A DNA stretch of 64,000 nt from positions 437,654 to 501,653 of the forward strand of contig VZRG01000280.1 of assembly GCA_013397435.1 (NCBI GenBank), given 5' to 3'. This document shows, piece after piece, positions 63,186 through 64,000 of this stretch. Position numbers and translations under genes: made by a program. Numbering within the stretch: position 1 is the first letter of the stretch; every line of letters starts with the position of its first letter. A model generated the notes under the pieces. The model was not told the DNA's origin and did no database searches. It worked only from the letters and a program-made list of their open reading frames with translations. Source of the DNA: Erythrocercus mccallii (taxonomy: Eukaryota > Chordata > Aves > Passeriformes > Dicruridae).

Positions 63186-64000
63186 AAAAGACTATTTTTA
63201 ATTTGGTTTCTGAGCCTGGAGAGTGAAAAGAAATAATGTTTTAGATCTGTCTTGCATGCTAAAGGAAAAATTCTCTTGATTTTCTTTTTAAATTTAAGCT
63301 GGAATTCTCAAATAAATTTTTCAGTATCAGAAACTGAAGCTTAAGAAAGCACATATAATAGGGGAAGAAAACATTGATGGAATGTTTTTCTCTCACAAAC
63401 TTTCAGGAGGAGCTGACTAGCCTACAGGTCAAATGATTCTTCCAGAAAAGATCTTTTAAAATAAAGACAAGAGAAACAGAATGACAGAATGGAAAAAGGT
63501 CACAAAAGTGAAAAAATTTTTATACAAAGTGTATAAACACATCAGTTCCTTCTTTCTTCTCACAGCTGCCCCATATTGAATTTGCTGTTCATTCATCTGT
63601 GCAGGCTGGAACATGTAGTCTCAGTCTTTGCTGCTTGCTTACATTCTGCCTTGGATGACCAAGACCCCCTGCATATGGATCTGGCAGTTTGCTACCATAC
63701 AAATATTTGGTCTGTGGAATGGACTTTGCAACTGGGCTAAAGATAGTGAGCGTGGCCACATTTTTAACTATATTTAGAACAGACAAGTCTACTCTGAATT
63801 CCAAGTACAGAATATGTGAACTCCATTAATATCCTTCCCAGGGTTCTCCAGCGCCTTCAGAGACATTGTTGATGGATAAGAAGCATGAAAACCACAGCTA
63901 AGGAAACTTGATTGATTCAGCTCAAAAATGTTAACTAGGGAGAGAAGAATCACTACAAGTTAGCTCAAATAAAGCTGGAATTGTAACCAAGAATAGAAGA
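63186..64000. other. Right-edge sequence, nothing recognised
   Basis: Unique-looking AT-rich DNA after the CR1 copy. A 71-codon minus frame (63589-63804) has no recognisable features. Confidence 0.6.

Larger units (their letters stand above)
32516..64000 (-). other. CDH18: Upstream intron of CDH18 (between non-coding 5' exon(s) and first coding exon)
   Basis: Everything right of the acceptor at 32516 would be intron if the gene has upstream non-coding exons, as mammalian CDH18 does. No untranslated exon or promoter can be recognised from sequence alone: there is no CpG island in this stretch. The content is AT-rich unique DNA, five CR1 fragments and low-complexity tracts. If transcription began within the 32263-32515 exon, this would instead be upstream intergenic DNA. 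Confidence 0.6.

Noticed and set aside
1..64000. CRISPR arrays, tRNA, rRNA, snRNA genes and bacterial operons
   Set aside because: No regularly spaced identical repeats and no recognisable RNA gene sequences; the window is vertebrate intronic DNA.

Overview
This window is vertebrate nuclear DNA, almost certainly from a bird. It is AT-rich and gene-poor. It holds several CR1 LINE copies with bird-type sequence and 3' ends, and long-terminal-repeat insertions of avian type. The only protein-coding sequence I can recognise is one exon of a type II classical cadherin.

The anchor is on the minus strand at 32035-32515: the first coding exon of cadherin-18 (CDH18). It encodes a start methionine, signal peptide, propeptide, the RPKR furin site and the GWVWNQF start of the first cadherin repeat, and ends at a clean GT donor. 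Upstream lies a likely 253-base 5' UTR portion with a good acceptor. I found no second coding exon, so 1-32034 reads as the following intron and 32516-64000 as the intron upstream of this exon. CDH18 is known as a very long gene with large introns, and this fits.

The left half (1-32034) contains a solo LTR with perfect target duplication (11667-12317), a probable second LTR (18475-18940), a CR1 3' end (19008-19764), an LTR in the same orientation as CDH18 (20483-20976) and a weak old CR1 tail near 29963. The right half holds CR1 fragments at 39340, 42812, 52586 and 55758 (all +) and a long CR1 at 61830-63185 (-). Microsatellites and A/C-rich low-complexity tracts are scattered throughout. No RNA genes, CRISPR arrays or bacterial-type features were seen. 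Nearly all other open frames are short, AT-driven and without recognisable domains.

The most informative observations are the CDH18 exon with three upstream ORFs (one a bare ATG-TAA), the LTR insertions inside the gene, a CR1 copy missing its 3' tail, two strong perfect inverted repeats, and a recurrent A-run-to-CCC sequence motif. I see no convincing new biological system.
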